A DNA stretch of 64,000 nucleotides from Aliarcobacter cryaerophilus (GCF_014352935.1 NZ_CP060694.1:434001-498000); one strand, 5' to 3'. Counted from the stretch's first letter, positions 18,539-28,473 are shown. Numbers and translations are program-made. Notes: generated by a model from the letters alone, not told the origin.

Positions 18539-20526
18539 AATTCCATACTATTTCCATCTGGAGATGTTTGGTCTATAATTATTTGAGAATCTATATCAGG
18601 AAGTGGTGATATATCTGTATAAAGTTCTTCTTTACCCATAAATTCGCCACTATAAACATTGTTTGGTTTTGTAAAAGTTCGTGGAATTTCAGGATGAATC
18701 TCAAGATATTTTTTGAAAAAATATGAAAATGCTGGAGCTGCTATTGTGCTTCCTGTTTCTGCTCTTCTCATTGGTGTATTATTATCATTTCCAAACCAAA
18801 CAATAGTTTGAATAGATGGAGAATAACCACAAAACCAAGCATCTATATTATCATTAGTTGTACCTGTTTTTCCAGCTAGTTCTATACCATCAACTGCTGC
18901 TCTTCTTCCTGTTCCTTTTGTTACAACATCTTTTAAAATTGAAGTAATTAAATATGATTGCTCAGGAGGATTAAGCTCTTTTCTTTGTGGTTCAAAAGTT
19001 ACACTTTTTCCATCTTTATTTACAATTTGTTCAACAATATATGGTTTTACTTGTACTCCATTGTTTGAAAAAATTGTATAAGCTTGACTAAACTCTATTA
19101 AATTTACACTCATTGAACCTAAAGTTACAGATAAGTTATCAACTATATCTTTAAATCCATATCTTTTTAAATCATCCGTAGTAGTATTTACTCCAACATC
19201 TGTTACTAAGTTTAGTGTTGATAAATTTCTTGATTGCACAAGAGAGTCTCTAAGACTTACAATTCCTTGAAAATTTCCACCATAATTTTTTGGTTGCCAT
19301 TTTTTTTGTTGCCCATTAACAGTATATGTATATGTTCTTCCTATGTCGAAAAGCTGACTAGCTGGATTATAGCCTTCATTTAAAGCAGTTTGATATAAAA
19401 ATGGTTTTATTGCACTTCCTGCTTGTCTTTTTGATTGGAAAGCTCTATTAAATACTGATTGATTATAATCAACTCCACCAACCATTGCCAAAATTCTTCC
19501 AGTGCTACTTTCTAAAGTAAGCATTGCCGCATTTAGCTCTTTTGTAAAAGCGTCATTATCTGGATTTTTTGAACCATCTCTTATATTTTTATCTCTTTGC
19601 ATAGCTTCATCGTAAGCTTTTTTTATAGCAGCATTTGCAATTTCTTGAGTCTCTAAATCTATTGTTAAATATACTTTGTATCCACCATATAAGATATCAG
19701 GAATATCATTTACAAGCTCACTAACAGCATAATCAATAGCATATGGAGCTATATTTTGAGTTAAAGTCTGGTTATAAATAGTTGGAGTTTCGTTTATTGA
19801 CTCTTCAAACTGTTCATTATTAATCCAACCTAAAGTATGCATTCTTGTTATAACTTGATTTGCCCTTGCAAGTGAAACTTGAAGATTTTTTGTTGGGTCA
19901 TAAAAACTAGGAGCTCTTGGAAGTCCAACTAAAATAGCTATCTCTTTTAAAGTTAATTCATATAGATTCTTTTTAAAATAACCTTTTGCAGCAGTTTTTA
20001 CACCATAATAACCATGCCCAAAATATACATGGTTTAAATATCTCTCCAAAATCTCCTCTTTTGTAAGAATTGTTTCAAGTCTTACAGCTAATAAAGCCTC
20101 TTTTACTTTTCTTATAATCTTTTTTTCTCTACTTAAAAGTAAAACTTTTATAAGTTGCTGAGTAAGAGTACTAGCTCCTTCACTATATCCACCTGATTGA
20201 ATATTTTTTATAACAGCTCTACTAATTGCGTCTGGATTTACTCCAAAATGTTCAAAAAACTGAGTATCTTCAATAGCAACAAGTCCTTCTAATACCCTTG
20301 CTGGAATATCGTCATAGTTTACATACTCTCTATTTTCATCTTTAAAAGTATTTGCCAAAAGTTTCCCATTTTTATCAAAAAATTGTGTACTTTGTTTTGG
20401 ATTGTAGTTTACAACACTATCAATATCATCTTTTATCTCTTGATATAAATCGTATAGATATACAAAAGTAATAGCTCCAACAATTACTCCTAAAAATATT
20501 ATCGCTTTTGTTAAAAATTTTAACAT
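18535..20526 (-). CDS. ponA: Penicillin-binding protein 1A (transglycosylase/transpeptidase)
   Basis: A bifunctional class A PBP that polymerises and cross-links peptidoglycan. It is 663 residues long. An N-terminal membrane anchor spans residues about 7-27. The GT51 domain holds EDTQFFEHFGVNPDAI with the catalytic Glu and EGASTLTQQLIK. The transpeptidase domain holds the SxxK motif in GSAIKPFLY, SRN, and KTGTT. Its stop codon overlaps that of convergent tamB by three bases. The downstream neighbour in the tRNA direction is an ABC ATPase, 3 bases away. Confidence 0.96.
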   Translation of the reverse strand: MLKFLTKAIIFLGVIVGAITFVYLYDLYQEIKDDIDSVVNYNPKQSTQFFDKNGKLLANTFKDENREYVNYDDIPARVLEGLVAIEDTQFFEHFGVNPDAISRAVIKNIQSGGYSEGASTLTQQLIKVLLLSREKKIIRKVKEALLAVRLETILTKEEILERYLNHVYFGHGYYGVKTAAKGYFKKNLYELTLKEIAILVGLPRAPSFYDPTKNLQVSLARANQVITRMHTLGWINNEQFEESINETPTIYNQTLTQNIAPYAIDYAVSELVNDIPDILYGGYKVYLTIDLETQEIANAAIKKAYDEAMQRDKNIRDGSKNPDNDAFTKELNAAMLTLESSTGRILAMVGGVDYNQSVFNRAFQSKRQAGSAIKPFLYQTALNEGYNPASQLFDIGRTYTYTVNGQQKKWQPKNYGGNFQGIVSLRDSLVQSRNLSTLNLVTDVGVNTTTDDLKRYGFKDIVDNLSVTLGSMSVNLIEFSQAYTIFSNNGVQVKPYIVEQIVNKDGKSVTFEPQRKELNPPEQSYLITSILKDVVTKGTGRRAAVDGIELAGKTGTTNDNIDAWFCGYSPSIQTIVWFGNDNNTPMRRAETGSTIAAPAFSYFFKKYLEIHPEIPRTFTKPNNVYSGEFMGKEELYTDISPLPDIDSQIIIDQTSPDGNSMEF

Positions 20527-20529
20527 CTT

Positions 20530-21219
20530 TTAATTCCTAAATTTTTTGTTTTTAAAGCTTGAGTTTAAAAGCTTTTTCGTATATTCATTTTGTGGGTTAT
20601 TTAAAACTTCTTGAGTTTTCCCAAATTCAACAACATATCCATTTTTTATAATAACAATATCATCACAAATATCTTTGATTGATTCAATATCGTGAGTTAC
20701 AAAAAGTATATTAATATTTAGCTTATCTTTTAAATCTTTTACAATATTTACAATATTTGTTTTATTTTCAAAATCAAGTGCAGTTGTTGGTTCATCAAGT
20801 AAAAGAAGTTTTATATCACGGCTTAGAGCTATTGCAATTACAACTCTTTGCGTTTGTCCACCACTTATTTGTGAAGGATATTTTTCTAAAATTTCTAAAG
20901 GTAAATCTAAAAGTTTAAAAACCTCTTGTTTTTTTTCATCACTACAGAAAATCTGATTTTTTATCTTTGTCATAGATGATAATGATGTAAAAGGATTTTG
21001 AGGAATAAACCCAATCGTATCAAAACTCAATTCAAAATCACTACTTATATTTTTCTTTACTTCTAGTGAACTAGATAGGAGATTTAAGATAGCTTTTAGT
21101 GTAAGTGATTTTCCACTTCCACTCTCTCCTATTAGAGCTGTTGAACTTTTTATAGTAAAAGCAATATCAACTAAGCTTTTATTATTGAAACTAATTTCTA
21201 ACTCTTTTATATCTATCAA
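20530..21219 (-). CDS. ABC transporter ATP-binding protein (oligopeptide/nickel DppD-NikD type)
   Basis: A 229-residue ATPase. It has Walker [10 protein letters not shown]-loop IPQNPF, signature SGGQTQR, Walker B LLLLDEP and switch His VTHD. The QNPFTSLSS context and the C-terminal [11 protein letters not shown] match the peptide/nickel import subfamily. No permease or binding protein adjoins it, so it is an orphan ATPase here and its partners are unknown. The TTG start lies in a TTGA overlap with the gpmI stop, indicating translational coupling to gpmI. Confidence 0.88.
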   Translation of the reverse strand: MIDIKELEISFNNKSLVDIAFTIKSSTALIGESGSGKSLTLKAILNLLSSSLEVKKNISSDFELSFDTIGFIPQNPFTSLSSMTKIKNQIFCSDEKKQEVFKLLDLPLEILEKYPSQISGGQTQRVVIAIALSRDIKLLLLDEPTTALDFENKTNIVNIVKDLKDKLNINILFVTHDIESIKDICDDIVIIKNGYVVEFGKTQEVLNNPQNEYTKKLLNSSFKNKKFRN

Positions 21220-22691
21220 ATTAGTGGTTCATCCATCTCTTTTGGTATATCAAGTCCCATAAGTTTTAAAACTGTTGGTGCAATGTTATTTAAACTTCCC
21301 TCTTTTACTTTTGTAATATTAGGAGCAATCACAAAACAATAAACATCTCCAACTGTATGATTTGTAAGAGTATTTCCATTTTCATCTTTCATCATCTCAC
21401 AATTTCCATGGTCAGATGTTAATACTATGTTATAGTTCTCTTTTTTTGCCTCTTCTAAAATAAGTCCAAGTTCATAATCAACAGCTTCAACAGCTTTTAT
21501 AGCCGCTTCATAAACTCCAGTATGACCAACCATATCACCATTTGCAAAATTTACAACAATAAAATCAGTTTGATTTTTCATAGCGGTTCTTACAGCTTCT
21601 CCTACTTTTGGAGCTGACATTTGGGGTTGCAAATCATAAGTTGCAACATTTGGTGAAGGTATTAAAACTCTTGTTTCATTTAAAAATGGCTCTTCAACTC
21701 CACCATTGAAAAAGAAAGTTACATGAGCATATTTTTCAGTTTCTGCTGTATGAAGTTGAGATAAACCAGCATCTGAAATAACTTGTGCTAAAGTATTTGT
21801 TGGATTATCTTTTTCAAATATTACAGGAATTGGAATATTTTTATCATACTGAGTCATACTTGCAATTTGAACATTTAATGTTTTTTTCTCAAACTCTTTA
21901 AAATCATTTTTTGCAAATACACTTGAAAGCTCTCTTGCTCTATCGCTTCTAAAATTGCAAAAAATAACTCCATCACCATCTTTAATTCCATCATAACCGT
22001 CTAGCGCAGTTGGAATTAAAAACTCATCAAATATCTCATTTTTGTAAGAGTTATCTATAAAATCTAAAATATTATCTTTAGTTTTAGGAGTTGCATTTGC
22101 AATTGCATTATAAGCAAGTTCTACTCTATCCCATCTATTATCTCTATCCATTCCATAATATCTTCCACCAATTGTTGCAATTTTTATATTCTCATTGCAA
22201 ATATTTATAACTTTTTCAATATAGATTTTTGCGCAATCAGGTGCAACATCTCTTCCATCTGTAATAAGATGAAGCCAAACTTTTTTATTTTTATTTTGGG
22301 CTATTTTTGCTAAGGCAATAATGTGATCAATATGAGAGTGAACTCCTCCATCACTAGCAAGTCCAATTAGATGAATATTGTTTGATTTTTCAATTGTATT
22401 TTTTACAATAACATTATCTTTAAGTGTATCATTTTTGATAGCTAAATGTATTTTTACTAAATCTTGATATAAAACTCTTCCACTTCCAATAGTCATATGT
22501 CCAACTTCACTATTTCCCATTTGATTATCTGGTAATCCAACATACTCTCCATATGTGTGGATTAAGCTATAAGGTACATTTGAAAAAAGATAATCATATG
22601 TTGGTTTTTTTGCATTACAAAAGGCATTGAAATTGCAAGAACTATTGTGTCCAATACCATCTGTTATAATTAAAACTGTTTTTTTACTCAT
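21216..22691 (-). CDS. gpmI: Phosphoglycerate mutase, 2,3-bisphosphoglycerate-independent
   Basis: Interconverts 3- and 2-phosphoglycerate in glycolysis/gluconeogenesis using two Mn ions. It is 491 residues from [14 protein letters not shown]; this start (22691) has an AAGG site, whereas the longer frame from 22736 does not. [15 protein letters not shown] carries the catalytic Ser61. [18 protein letters not shown] and LTSDHGNCE are family motifs, the last providing metal ligands. It is divergent from mraY, with 71 bases between the starts. Confidence 0.96.
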   Translation of the reverse strand: MSKKTVLIITDGIGHNSSCNFNAFCNAKKPTYDYLFSNVPYSLIHTYGEYVGLPDNQMGNSEVGHMTIGSGRVLYQDLVKIHLAIKNDTLKDNVIVKNTIEKSNNIHLIGLASDGGVHSHIDHIIALAKIAQNKNKKVWLHLITDGRDVAPDCAKIYIEKVINICNENIKIATIGGRYYGMDRDNRWDRVELAYNAIANATPKTKDNILDFIDNSYKNEIFDEFLIPTALDGYDGIKDGDGVIFCNFRSDRARELSSVFAKNDFKEFEKKTLNVQIASMTQYDKNIPIPVIFEKDNPTNTLAQVISDAGLSQLHTAETEKYAHVTFFFNGGVEEPFLNETRVLIPSPNVATYDLQPQMSAPKVGEAVRTAMKNQTDFIVVNFANGDMVGHTGVYEAAIKAVEAVDYELGLILEEAKKENYNIVLTSDHGNCEMMKDENGNTLTNHTVGDVYCFVIAPNITKVKEGSLNNIAPTVLKLMGLDIPKEMDEPLI

Positions 22692-22762
22692 TTTGTTTAA
22701 ACCTTTTAAAAACTTAAATATTATATAATCTCGCAATATTTTATCAAATCTAAGGTTTAATT

Positions 22763-23824
22763 TTGTTTTATTGGCTCTACAGACATTTAGAAATAAACAT
22801 TTTTCAATATATTTCAGTTCGTGCAGGAATTAGCTTCTTTTTAGCTTTTGTTTTTACCATGTATCTAATGCCAAAATTTATAAGTTGGGCAAAAAGCAAA
22901 AAAGCTTCACAACCTATCTATGAACTAGCTCCAGAAGCACATCAAGCAAAAGCAGGAACTCCTACTATGGGTGGAGTTGTCTTTATATTTTCCACAATTA
23001 TTGCAACAATTCTAACAGCAAAATTAAACAATTTTTATATCGTTGGAGGGCTTTTGACTCTTGCTTTGTTCTCACTAATTGGTATAAAAGATGATTTATC
23101 AAAAATTTTAAAAGCAAAAAATAGTGCAGGGCTTAGTGCAAGAATGAAACTTTTTTTACAGTTTTTAAGTGCAGGATTTGTTGTAGCACTACTATTTTAT
23201 CTTGGACATACGAGTGATTTGTATATACCATTTTACAAATTTCCTATATTTGAAATGGGAATTTTAGCTATTGTTTTTTGGATGTTTATAATTGTTGGTT
23301 CTTCAAATGCTGTAAATCTTACAGATGGTCTTGATGGTTTAGCAACTGTTCCATCAATACTAGCATTTTCTACTTTGTCAATTTTGGTTTATGTTGTTGG
23401 ACATATTGGTTTTGCTAACTATTTATTAATGCCAAATATTAGTATAGCTGGAGAGTTAGCAATTATGGGAGCTGCAATTATTGGTGCTTTAATTGGGTTT
23501 TTGTGGTTTAATGCTTATCCCGCAGAAGTTTTTATGGGAGATAGTGGTTCTTTACCTTTAGGTGCATTTATGGGATATTTAGCAATTGTTGCAAAATCTG
23601 AAATTTTACTTATAGCTATTGGATTTATTTTTGTTTTAGAGACCGTTTCCGTTATGTTACAAGTTGGTTCATATAAATTAAGACAAAAAAGAGTTTTTTT
23701 AATGGCTCCTATTCATCACCATTTTGAACAAAAAGGTTGGAAAGAGAATAAAATAATTGTGCGATTTTGGATAATATCTTTTATGGCAAATCTTGTTGCA
23801 CTATTAAGTTTAAAGTTGAGATAA
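22763..23824 (+). CDS. mraY: Phospho-N-acetylmuramoyl-pentapeptide transferase MraY
   Basis: Makes lipid I by transferring phospho-MurNAc-pentapeptide to undecaprenyl phosphate at the inner membrane. It is 353 residues with about ten hydrophobic segments. Catalytic motifs present are GIKDDLSK (DD pair), [13 protein letters not shown], and APIHHHFE near the C-terminus. The TTG start has an AAGG site about 7 bases upstream. murD begins 1 base after its stop, so the two form a peptidoglycan-precursor operon. Confidence 0.97.
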   Translation: MFYWLYRHLEINIFQYISVRAGISFFLAFVFTMYLMPKFISWAKSKKASQPIYELAPEAHQAKAGTPTMGGVVFIFSTIIATILTAKLNNFYIVGGLLTLALFSLIGIKDDLSKILKAKNSAGLSARMKLFLQFLSAGFVVALLFYLGHTSDLYIPFYKFPIFEMGILAIVFWMFIIVGSSNAVNLTDGLDGLATVPSILAFSTLSILVYVVGHIGFANYLLMPNISIAGELAIMGAAIIGALIGFLWFNAYPAEVFMGDSGSLPLGAFMGYLAIVAKSEILLIAIGFIFVLETVSVMLQVGSYKLRQKRVFLMAPIHHHFEQKGWKENKIIVRFWIISFMANLVALLSLKLR

Positions 23825-23825
23825 A

Positions 23826-24986
23826 ATGCAAAATTTAAGAATTTTAGGAAAAGGTAAAACAGCACTTGCTTTGAAAAAAAGATTTCCAGATGCTACTTTA
23901 TATGATGATAATGATTTAGAATCTTTTGATAAAAATTCAAATGATTTAACTATTGTAAGCCCTGGAATGCCTCCACATAATAAACTTGTACTTTCCTCAA
24001 AAAATATTATTAGTGATTATGATCTATTTTATGATGAAATGCCTTTTACTATTTGGATTAGTGGAACAAATGGAAAAACTACAACAACACAAATGTGTCA
24101 ATATCTGCTTGAAAAATTTGATTCTTGTTATGGTGGAAATATTGGTGTACCTTTAAGTGGATTAAATAAAGATAAGAAAATTTGGATACTTGAAACATCA
24201 TCATTTACACTTCACTATACAAATAAAGCAAAACCAAATATCTATATTCTTTTACCAATAACAGAAGATCATATAACTTGGCATGGAAGTTTTGATGAAT
24301 ATAAAAAAGCAAAATTAAAACCTTTAGAACTTATGAATGAAACAGATATTGCTATTATCCCAGATTTATATAAAGATTTCAAAACATCTGCATATACAAT
24401 TTATTATAATTCAAGTGATGATTTATGTAATCATTTTAAAATTGATAAGAGTAAAATAAAGTTCAATGAACCATTCTTACTGGATGCTATAATGGCAATG
24501 GTTTCAAGAAAGATAATTTTTGGTGATGTAGATTATGATTTAATTAACTCTTATAAGATTGATAAACACAAAGTTGAAGAGTTTAGAGATAGTAAAAATA
24601 GATTATGGATTGATGATAGTAAAGCTACAAATTATGATGCAACAATAAATGCATTAGTTCCATATAAAGATAAAAACATACATATTATTATTGGTGGTGA
24701 TGATAAGGGTGCAAGCTTAAAACCTCTTTTTGAAAATATAAAAGAGTTGGATATTATTATTTATGCAATAGGAAGTAATACTCAAAGAGTTTTAAATTAC
24801 TGCGAAGAGTTCAAAATATCTTGTGTTAAGTGTGAATATTTAGAAGAAGCAGTTAAAAATATAGATAAAAACTTAAAAGAAAATAGTATAGGAATACTTT
24901 CTCCAGCTGCAGCATCTCTTGATCAATTTAAATCTTATGCTCATAGAGGAGATGAATTTAAAAAGTTTGTGAGAAATTTAAGTTAA
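23826..24986 (+). CDS. murD: UDP-N-acetylmuramoylalanine-D-glutamate ligase
   Basis: Adds D-glutamate to UDP-MurNAc-L-Ala in the cytoplasm. At 386 residues it is on the short side for MurD. The N-terminal UDP-binding part is compact, SGTNGKTTTTQM is the ATP P-loop, EDHITWHGSFDEYKKAK is the central-domain motif, and DDSKATNYDA and SPAAASLDQFKSYAHRG are in the C-terminal domain. It directly follows mraY. Confidence 0.95.
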   Translation: MQNLRILGKGKTALALKKRFPDATLYDDNDLESFDKNSNDLTIVSPGMPPHNKLVLSSKNIISDYDLFYDEMPFTIWISGTNGKTTTTQMCQYLLEKFDSCYGGNIGVPLSGLNKDKKIWILETSSFTLHYTNKAKPNIYILLPITEDHITWHGSFDEYKKAKLKPLELMNETDIAIIPDLYKDFKTSAYTIYYNSSDDLCNHFKIDKSKIKFNEPFLLDAIMAMVSRKIIFGDVDYDLINSYKIDKHKVEEFRDSKNRLWIDDSKATNYDATINALVPYKDKNIHIIIGGDDKGASLKPLFENIKELDIIIYAIGSNTQRVLNYCEEFKISCVKCEYLEEAVKNIDKNLKENSIGILSPAAASLDQFKSYAHRGDEFKKFVRNLS

Positions 24987-25004
24987 TATTAATAAATTCA
25001 ACTG

Positions 25005-25010
25005 TATAAT
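25005..25010 (+). promoter_or_regulatory. -10 box of the tRNA-Phe-Thr-Tyr-Gly operon
   Basis: TATAAT, immediately preceded by TG, lies 19 bases before the tRNA-Phe 5' end and 18 bases after the murD stop. The best -35 candidate (TTAATA, about 16 bases upstream) is weak. Confidence 0.5.
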
Positions 25011-25028
25011 CTCACTCCAATTTGAAGT

Positions 25029-25104
25029 GGCTCGATAGCTCAGTCGGTAGAGCAAAGGATTGAAAATCCTTGTGTCGACAGTTCGATTCTGTCTCGAGCC
25101 ACCA
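25029..25104 (+). tRNA. tRNA-Phe (GAA)
   Basis: A 76-base cloverleaf. The acceptor GGCTCGA pairs with TCGAGCC. The anticodon stem AAGGA/TCCTT holds loop TTGAAAA with anticodon GAA. The T-arm is GACAG-TTCGATT-CTGTC. The 3' CCA is encoded. It is the first of four tandem tRNAs upstream of tuf. Confidence 0.97.
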
Positions 25105-25120
25105 TTTTGATTTTATGGAT

Positions 25121-25197
25121 GCTGGTGTAGCTCAGTTGGCTAGAGCAGCTGATTTGTAATCAGCAGGTCGGGGGTTCGACTCCCTTCACCAGCTCCA
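25121..25197 (+). tRNA. tRNA-Thr (TGT)
   Basis: A 77-base cloverleaf. The acceptor GCTGGTG pairs with CACCAGC. The anticodon stem GCTGA/TCAGC holds loop TTTGTAA with anticodon TGT. The T-loop is TTCGACT. The 3' CCA is encoded. Confidence 0.97.
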
Positions 25198-25258
25198 TTT
25201 TTTTAGTCGTGCGTAAGTTTAAAAAAACAGCGCTTGACCAGAGCAATAATTTTTATAT

Positions 25259-25343
25259 GGTGAGGTTGGAGAGTGGTCAAATCCTGCGGACTGTAAATCC
25301 GCCGCCTACGGCTTCGAAGGTTCAAATCCTTCTCTCACCACCA
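25259..25343 (+). tRNA. tRNA-Tyr (GTA)
   Basis: An 85-base class II tRNA with a long variable arm (CGCCTACGGCTTC region). The acceptor GGTGAGG pairs with TCTCACC (one G-T pair). The anticodon loop CTGTAAA gives anticodon GTA. The T-loop is TTCAAAT. The 3' CCA is encoded. Confidence 0.97.
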
Positions 25344-25353
25344 CGCAAATGTT

Positions 25354-25430
25354 GCGGGAGTAGCTCAGTTGGCTAGAGCTTCTGCCTTCCAAGCAGACTG
25401 TCGCGAGTTCGAGTCTCGTCTCCCGCTCCA
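25354..25430 (+). tRNA. tRNA-Gly (TCC)
   Basis: A 77-base cloverleaf. The acceptor GCGGGAG pairs with CTCCCGC. The anticodon stem TCTGC/GCAGA holds loop CTTCCAA with anticodon TCC. The T-loop is TTCGAGT. The 3' CCA is encoded. It is the last tRNA before the tuf leader. Confidence 0.97.
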
Positions 25431-25444
25431 TTTTTATTGATTAC

Positions 25445-25501
25445 TGGGAGCTGAGTTATAATTGCACATTATTTTTTATAACTCTACAATTTATACTCCC
25501 A
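25445..25501 (+). terminator. Two-stem structure after the tRNA cluster, possible terminator
   Basis: Outer arms TGGGAG (25445-25450) and CTCCCA (25496-25501) enclose a perfect 9-base stem, GAGTTATAA (25453-25461) with TTATAACTC (25476-25484). An A/T-rich tract containing TTTTT follows. It could end the tRNA transcript or be a processing site; function is inferred. Confidence 0.45.
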
Positions 25502-25506
25502 ATTAA

Positions 25507-25535
25507 TTTAATTTTTAGTATTTTATTAATATAAT
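25507..25535 (+). promoter_or_regulatory. Candidate tuf promoter
   Basis: TTTAAT (25507-25512), 17 bases, then a perfect TATAAT (25530-25535). Predicted transcription starts near 25542, giving a tuf leader of about 105 bases. Confidence 0.55.
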
Positions 25536-25562
25536 ACTCATCACAATTTGTGAAAACAAATC

Positions 25563-25606
25563 CCCTCTGAATAGAGAAGCCCTTATTGGCTTATCTACTC
25601 AGAGGG
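25563..25606 (+). promoter_or_regulatory. Structured tuf 5' leader hairpin
   Basis: CCCTCTGA (25563-25570) is perfectly complementary to TCAGAGGG (25599-25606). An inner AAGCC/GGCTT hairpin lies between them. The structure precedes the GAAGGGG ribosome site of tuf by about 25 bases. It is probably RNA-level regulation or stabilisation of this very highly expressed gene; the mechanism is unknown. Confidence 0.5.
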
Positions 25607-25646
25607 CAATTAAGCAAAATAAAATAAATTTAGAAGGGGAAATCCT

Positions 25647-26855
25647 ATGGCAAAAGAAAAGTTTTCAAGAAATAAACCGCACGTAAATATCGGTACAATC
25701 GGTCACGTTGACCACGGTAAAACTACTACAACTGCTGCAATTTCAGCTGTATTAGCTTTAAAATATGGTGGAGAGATGAGAGATTACGATCAAATCGATA
25801 ATGCTCCAGAAGAGAGAGAAAGAGGAATTACTATTGCTACTTCTCATATTGAGTATGAAACTGATAAAAGACACTATGCTCACGTAGATTGTCCAGGTCA
25901 CGCGGATTATGTTAAAAACATGATTACTGGTGCTGCTCAAATGGATGGAGCTATTTTAGTTATCGCTTCAACAGATGGACCAATGGCTCAAACAAGAGAG
26001 CACATCCTTCTTTCAAAACAAGTTGGAGTTCCTTATATAGTTGTATTCTTAAATAAAGAAGATCAATTAGATCCATCTGATAAAGATGAGATGTTAGAGT
26101 TAGTTGAGATGGAAATTAGAGAGTTACTTTCTACTTATGATTTCCCAGGTGATGATACTCCAATCGTAGCAGGTTCTGCATTTAGAGCATTAGAAGAAGC
26201 AAAAGCTGGTCAAGTTGGACCATGGGCTGAAAAAATCGTTGCATTAATGGATGCAGTTGATTCTTACATCCCAACTCCAGAAAGAGATACAGATAAACCA
26301 TTCTTAATGCCTGTTGAAGATGTATTCTCAATTTCAGGAAGAGGAACAGTTGTTACTGGAAGAATTGAACTTGGAACTATCAAAGTTGGTGAAGAGATCG
26401 AAATCGTTGGATTTGGAGATACTAGAAAAACTACTGTTACTGGTGTTGAAATGTTCAGAAAAGAGATGGATCAAGGTCAAGCTGGAGATAACTGTGGTAT
26501 TCTTTTAAGAGGTGTTAAAAAAGAAGAGGTTGAAAGAGGACAAGTTCTTTGTAAGCCAGGAACAATTAAGCCTCATACAGAATTTAAATGTGAAGTTTAT
26601 ATTCTTTCAAAAGAAGAAGGTGGAAGACATACTCCATTCTTTAGTGGATATAGACCACAATTCTATGTTAGAACAACAGACGTTACAGGTTCTTGTGTAT
26701 TAAATGAAGGTACTGAAATGGTTATGCCAGGTGATAATGTTGAGATGACTGTTACTTTAGTTGCTCCAATTGCTCTTGAAAAAGGAACAAAGTTCGCTAT
26801 TAGAGAAGGTGGAAGAACTGTTGGTGCTGGAGTTATTTCAGAAATCATCAAATAA
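25647..26855 (+). CDS. tuf: Elongation factor Tu
   Basis: The GTPase that delivers aminoacyl-tRNA to the ribosome. It is 402 residues long. GHVDHGKT is G1, DCPGHADY is G3, NKED is G4, and GSAFRALE corresponds to the G5 SAL-type region. Domains 2 and 3 are intact ([21 protein letters not shown]). Codon use is more C-rich than in neighbours (ATC, TTC, GAC), typical of a highly expressed gene. rpmG follows after 9 bases. Confidence 0.99.
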   Translation: MAKEKFSRNKPHVNIGTIGHVDHGKTTTTAAISAVLALKYGGEMRDYDQIDNAPEERERGITIATSHIEYETDKRHYAHVDCPGHADYVKNMITGAAQMDGAILVIASTDGPMAQTREHILLSKQVGVPYIVVFLNKEDQLDPSDKDEMLELVEMEIRELLSTYDFPGDDTPIVAGSAFRALEEAKAGQVGPWAEKIVALMDAVDSYIPTPERDTDKPFLMPVEDVFSISGRGTVVTGRIELGTIKVGEEIEIVGFGDTRKTTVTGVEMFRKEMDQGQAGDNCGILLRGVKKEEVERGQVLCKPGTIKPHTEFKCEVYILSKEEGGRHTPFFSGYRPQFYVRTTDVTGSCVLNEGTEMVMPGDNVEMTVTLVAPIALEKGTKFAIREGGRTVGAGVISEIIK

Positions 26856-26864
26856 GGATTCTTA

Positions 26865-27032
26865 ATGGCAGCAATAAGAATTAAAATAGGATTAAAATGC
26901 CAAGAGAGTGGAGATATTAACTACACTACTTGGAAAAATCCAAAAACTCATACTGAAAAGTTTGAAGTTAGAAAATATTGTCCAAGATTAAAAAAACACA
27001 CTACTCATAAAGAAGTGAAGTTAAAATCTTAA
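26865..27032 (+). CDS. rpmG: 50S ribosomal protein L33
   Basis: 55 residues: [12 protein letters not shown], then [20 protein letters not shown] and a basic tail ([13 protein letters not shown]). The sequence fits bacterial L33. Only two cysteines remain (C12 and C39), so it is the form without the paired CxxC zinc ribbon. A TAAGGA site precedes the ATG. It sits between tuf and tRNA-Trp, a conserved arrangement. Confidence 0.95.
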   Translation: MAAIRIKIGLKCQESGDINYTTWKNPKTHTEKFEVRKYCPRLKKHTTHKEVKLKS

Positions 27033-27072
27033 GAACAATTTTGCTTGAGAGAGATTTCTCTCAAGCTTTTGT

Positions 27073-27148
27073 AGGCTAGTAGCTCCAATGGTAGAGCATC
27101 GGATTCCAAATCCGAGTGCTGGGGGTTCGAGTCCCTCCTGGCCTGCCA
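27073..27148 (+). tRNA. tRNA-Trp (CCA)
   Basis: A 76-base cloverleaf. The acceptor AGGCTAG pairs with CTGGCCT (with one mismatch/wobble). The anticodon stem TCGGA/TCCGA holds loop TTCCAAA with anticodon CCA. The T-loop is TTCGAGT. The 3' CCA is encoded. It lies between rpmG and secE. Confidence 0.96.
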
Positions 27149-27225
27149 CTATTAAAGTTTTTTGAAGAGATTTTATTAAAATTTTTTTAAAAAATTTAGA
27201 TTTAAAGTTTAAAATGGAGAAAGAT

Positions 27226-27408
27226 ATGAGCAAGGCTAGTAACTATATAAATAATGTAAAATCAGAATTAGCTAAGGTTATATTTCCAGTAAAATCACAA
27301 ATAAGAACGGCTTATATATCTGTATTTATTGTTGTTACAGTAATAGCTTTGTATCTTGCTATGATTGATGGAGCAATGTCTTTTACTCTATCTTCAGTAA
27401 TTAAATAA
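27226..27408 (+). CDS. secE: Protein translocase subunit SecE
   Basis: A 60-residue single-span SecE of the SecYEG channel. NNVKSELAKVIFPVK is the conserved amphipathic helix, followed by one membrane helix (YISVFIVVTVIALYLAMID). The ATG at 27226 follows GGAGA by 5 bases; the upstream in-frame ATG at 27214 would overlap the ribosome site. nusG follows after 10 bases. Confidence 0.95.
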   Translation: MSKASNYINNVKSELAKVIFPVKSQIRTAYISVFIVVTVIALYLAMIDGAMSFTLSSVIK

Positions 27409-27418
27409 GGAATAAAAA

Positions 27419-27946
27419 ATGGCACATAAATGGTATGCAATTCAGACATATTCAGGAAGCGAATTATCTGTTAAAAAAGCTATGTTAAAACTAGCAGATG
27501 AGATGGCTGATGATAGAATTGCTGAAGTATTAGTACCAACTGAAGATTTAATTGAAGTAAAAAAAGGTAAAAAAACTATTATAGAAAGACCTTTGTATCC
27601 TGCATATGCTTTTGCAAAAATTGATTTGGATACTGCTTTATGGCATAGAATACAATCAATGCCAAAAGTTGGAAGATTTATTGGTGAGTCTAAAAAACCA
27701 ACAGCTTTAAGTGATAAAGATATAAATCTTATTTTAGAAAAAGCAAAAAATAAAGCAGCTGCAAAACCTAAAATCTCTTTTGATGAAGGAGAGATGGTAA
27801 GAATAAATGAGGGACCATTTGCAAACTTCAATGGAATAGTTGAAAGTTTTGATTTAGTTTCTGGATTATTAAAATTGAATGTATCTATATTTGGAAGAAA
27901 TACTCCAGTTGAAATCTCTTATACACAAGTTGAGAGAATAGTTTAA
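27419..27946 (+). CDS. nusG: Transcription termination/antitermination protein NusG
   Basis: 175 residues. The NGN domain begins HKWYAIQTYSGSELSVK and contains LYPAYAFAKIDL and the RIQSMPKVGRFIG segment. The C-terminal KOW domain has EGEMVRINEGPFANFNGIV. It binds RNA polymerase and, in other bacteria, Rho or S10. It is co-oriented with secE and the ribosomal protein genes. Confidence 0.98.
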   Translation: MAHKWYAIQTYSGSELSVKKAMLKLADEMADDRIAEVLVPTEDLIEVKKGKKTIIERPLYPAYAFAKIDLDTALWHRIQSMPKVGRFIGESKKPTALSDKDINLILEKAKNKAAAKPKISFDEGEMVRINEGPFANFNGIVESFDLVSGLLKLNVSIFGRNTPVEISYTQVERIV

Positions 27947-27955
27947 ATTTTTAAT

Positions 27956-28010
27956 TTAGGCATTAGGCAAAGAAACTTGCTTCAACTTAGTTTTTTTGCC
28001 TAATGTCTAA
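27956..28010 (+). promoter_or_regulatory. Long RNA hairpin between nusG and rplK
   Basis: A 16-base 5' arm (27956-27971) pairs along its full length with 27995-28010, including one G-U pair, around a 23-base loop. No T-run follows. It may be an attenuator, a processing site, or an autoregulatory site for L11/L1; which one cannot be told from sequence. Confidence 0.55.
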
Positions 28011-28047
28011 TCATTAAAATCATTATAATTTTTAAAGGAATAGCAAT

Positions 28048-28473
28048 ATGGCTAAAAAAGTTCAAGGATATTTAAAATTACAAATACCTGCAGGTGCAGC
28101 AAACCCATCACCTCCAGTTGGACCAGCTCTTGGGCAAAGAGGTGTTAATATTATGGAATTTTGTAAAGCATTTAACGAAAAAACAAAAGATAAAGCTGGT
28201 TATAGATTACCAGTTGTTCTTACAATTTATACAGATAAAAGCTTTACTTTCGAAGTAAAACAACCGCCAATGACTGAACTTATTAAAAAAATTTCAGGAA
28301 TTAAAAAAGGGAGTAGCAATCCACTTAAACAAAAAATTGGAAAGCTTACTAAAGATCAAATTATGGAAATCGTTGATATGAAAATCAAAGATTTAAATAC
28401 TGATGATAGAGAAGTTGCTGCAAAAATTGTAGCTGGAAGTGCAAGATCTATAGGAATTGAAACAGAATTATAA
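28048..28473 (+). CDS. rplK: 50S ribosomal protein L11
   Basis: 141 residues with the L11 signatures [21 protein letters not shown] and [18 protein letters not shown]. The C-terminal rRNA-binding domain ends with [10 protein letters not shown]. An AAAGGA site is upstream. The stop codon lies inside a hairpin (28459-28482). Confidence 0.99.
   Translation: MAKKVQGYLKLQIPAGAANPSPPVGPALGQRGVNIMEFCKAFNEKTKDKAGYRLPVVLTIYTDKSFTFEVKQPPMTELIKKISGIKKGSSNPLKQKIGKLTKDQIMEIVDMKIKDLNTDDREVAAKIVAGSARSIGIETEL

Noticed and set aside
26314-26851. Alternative-frame open frames within tuf
   Set aside because: They are low-complexity translations of the highly conserved tuf sequence in other frames.
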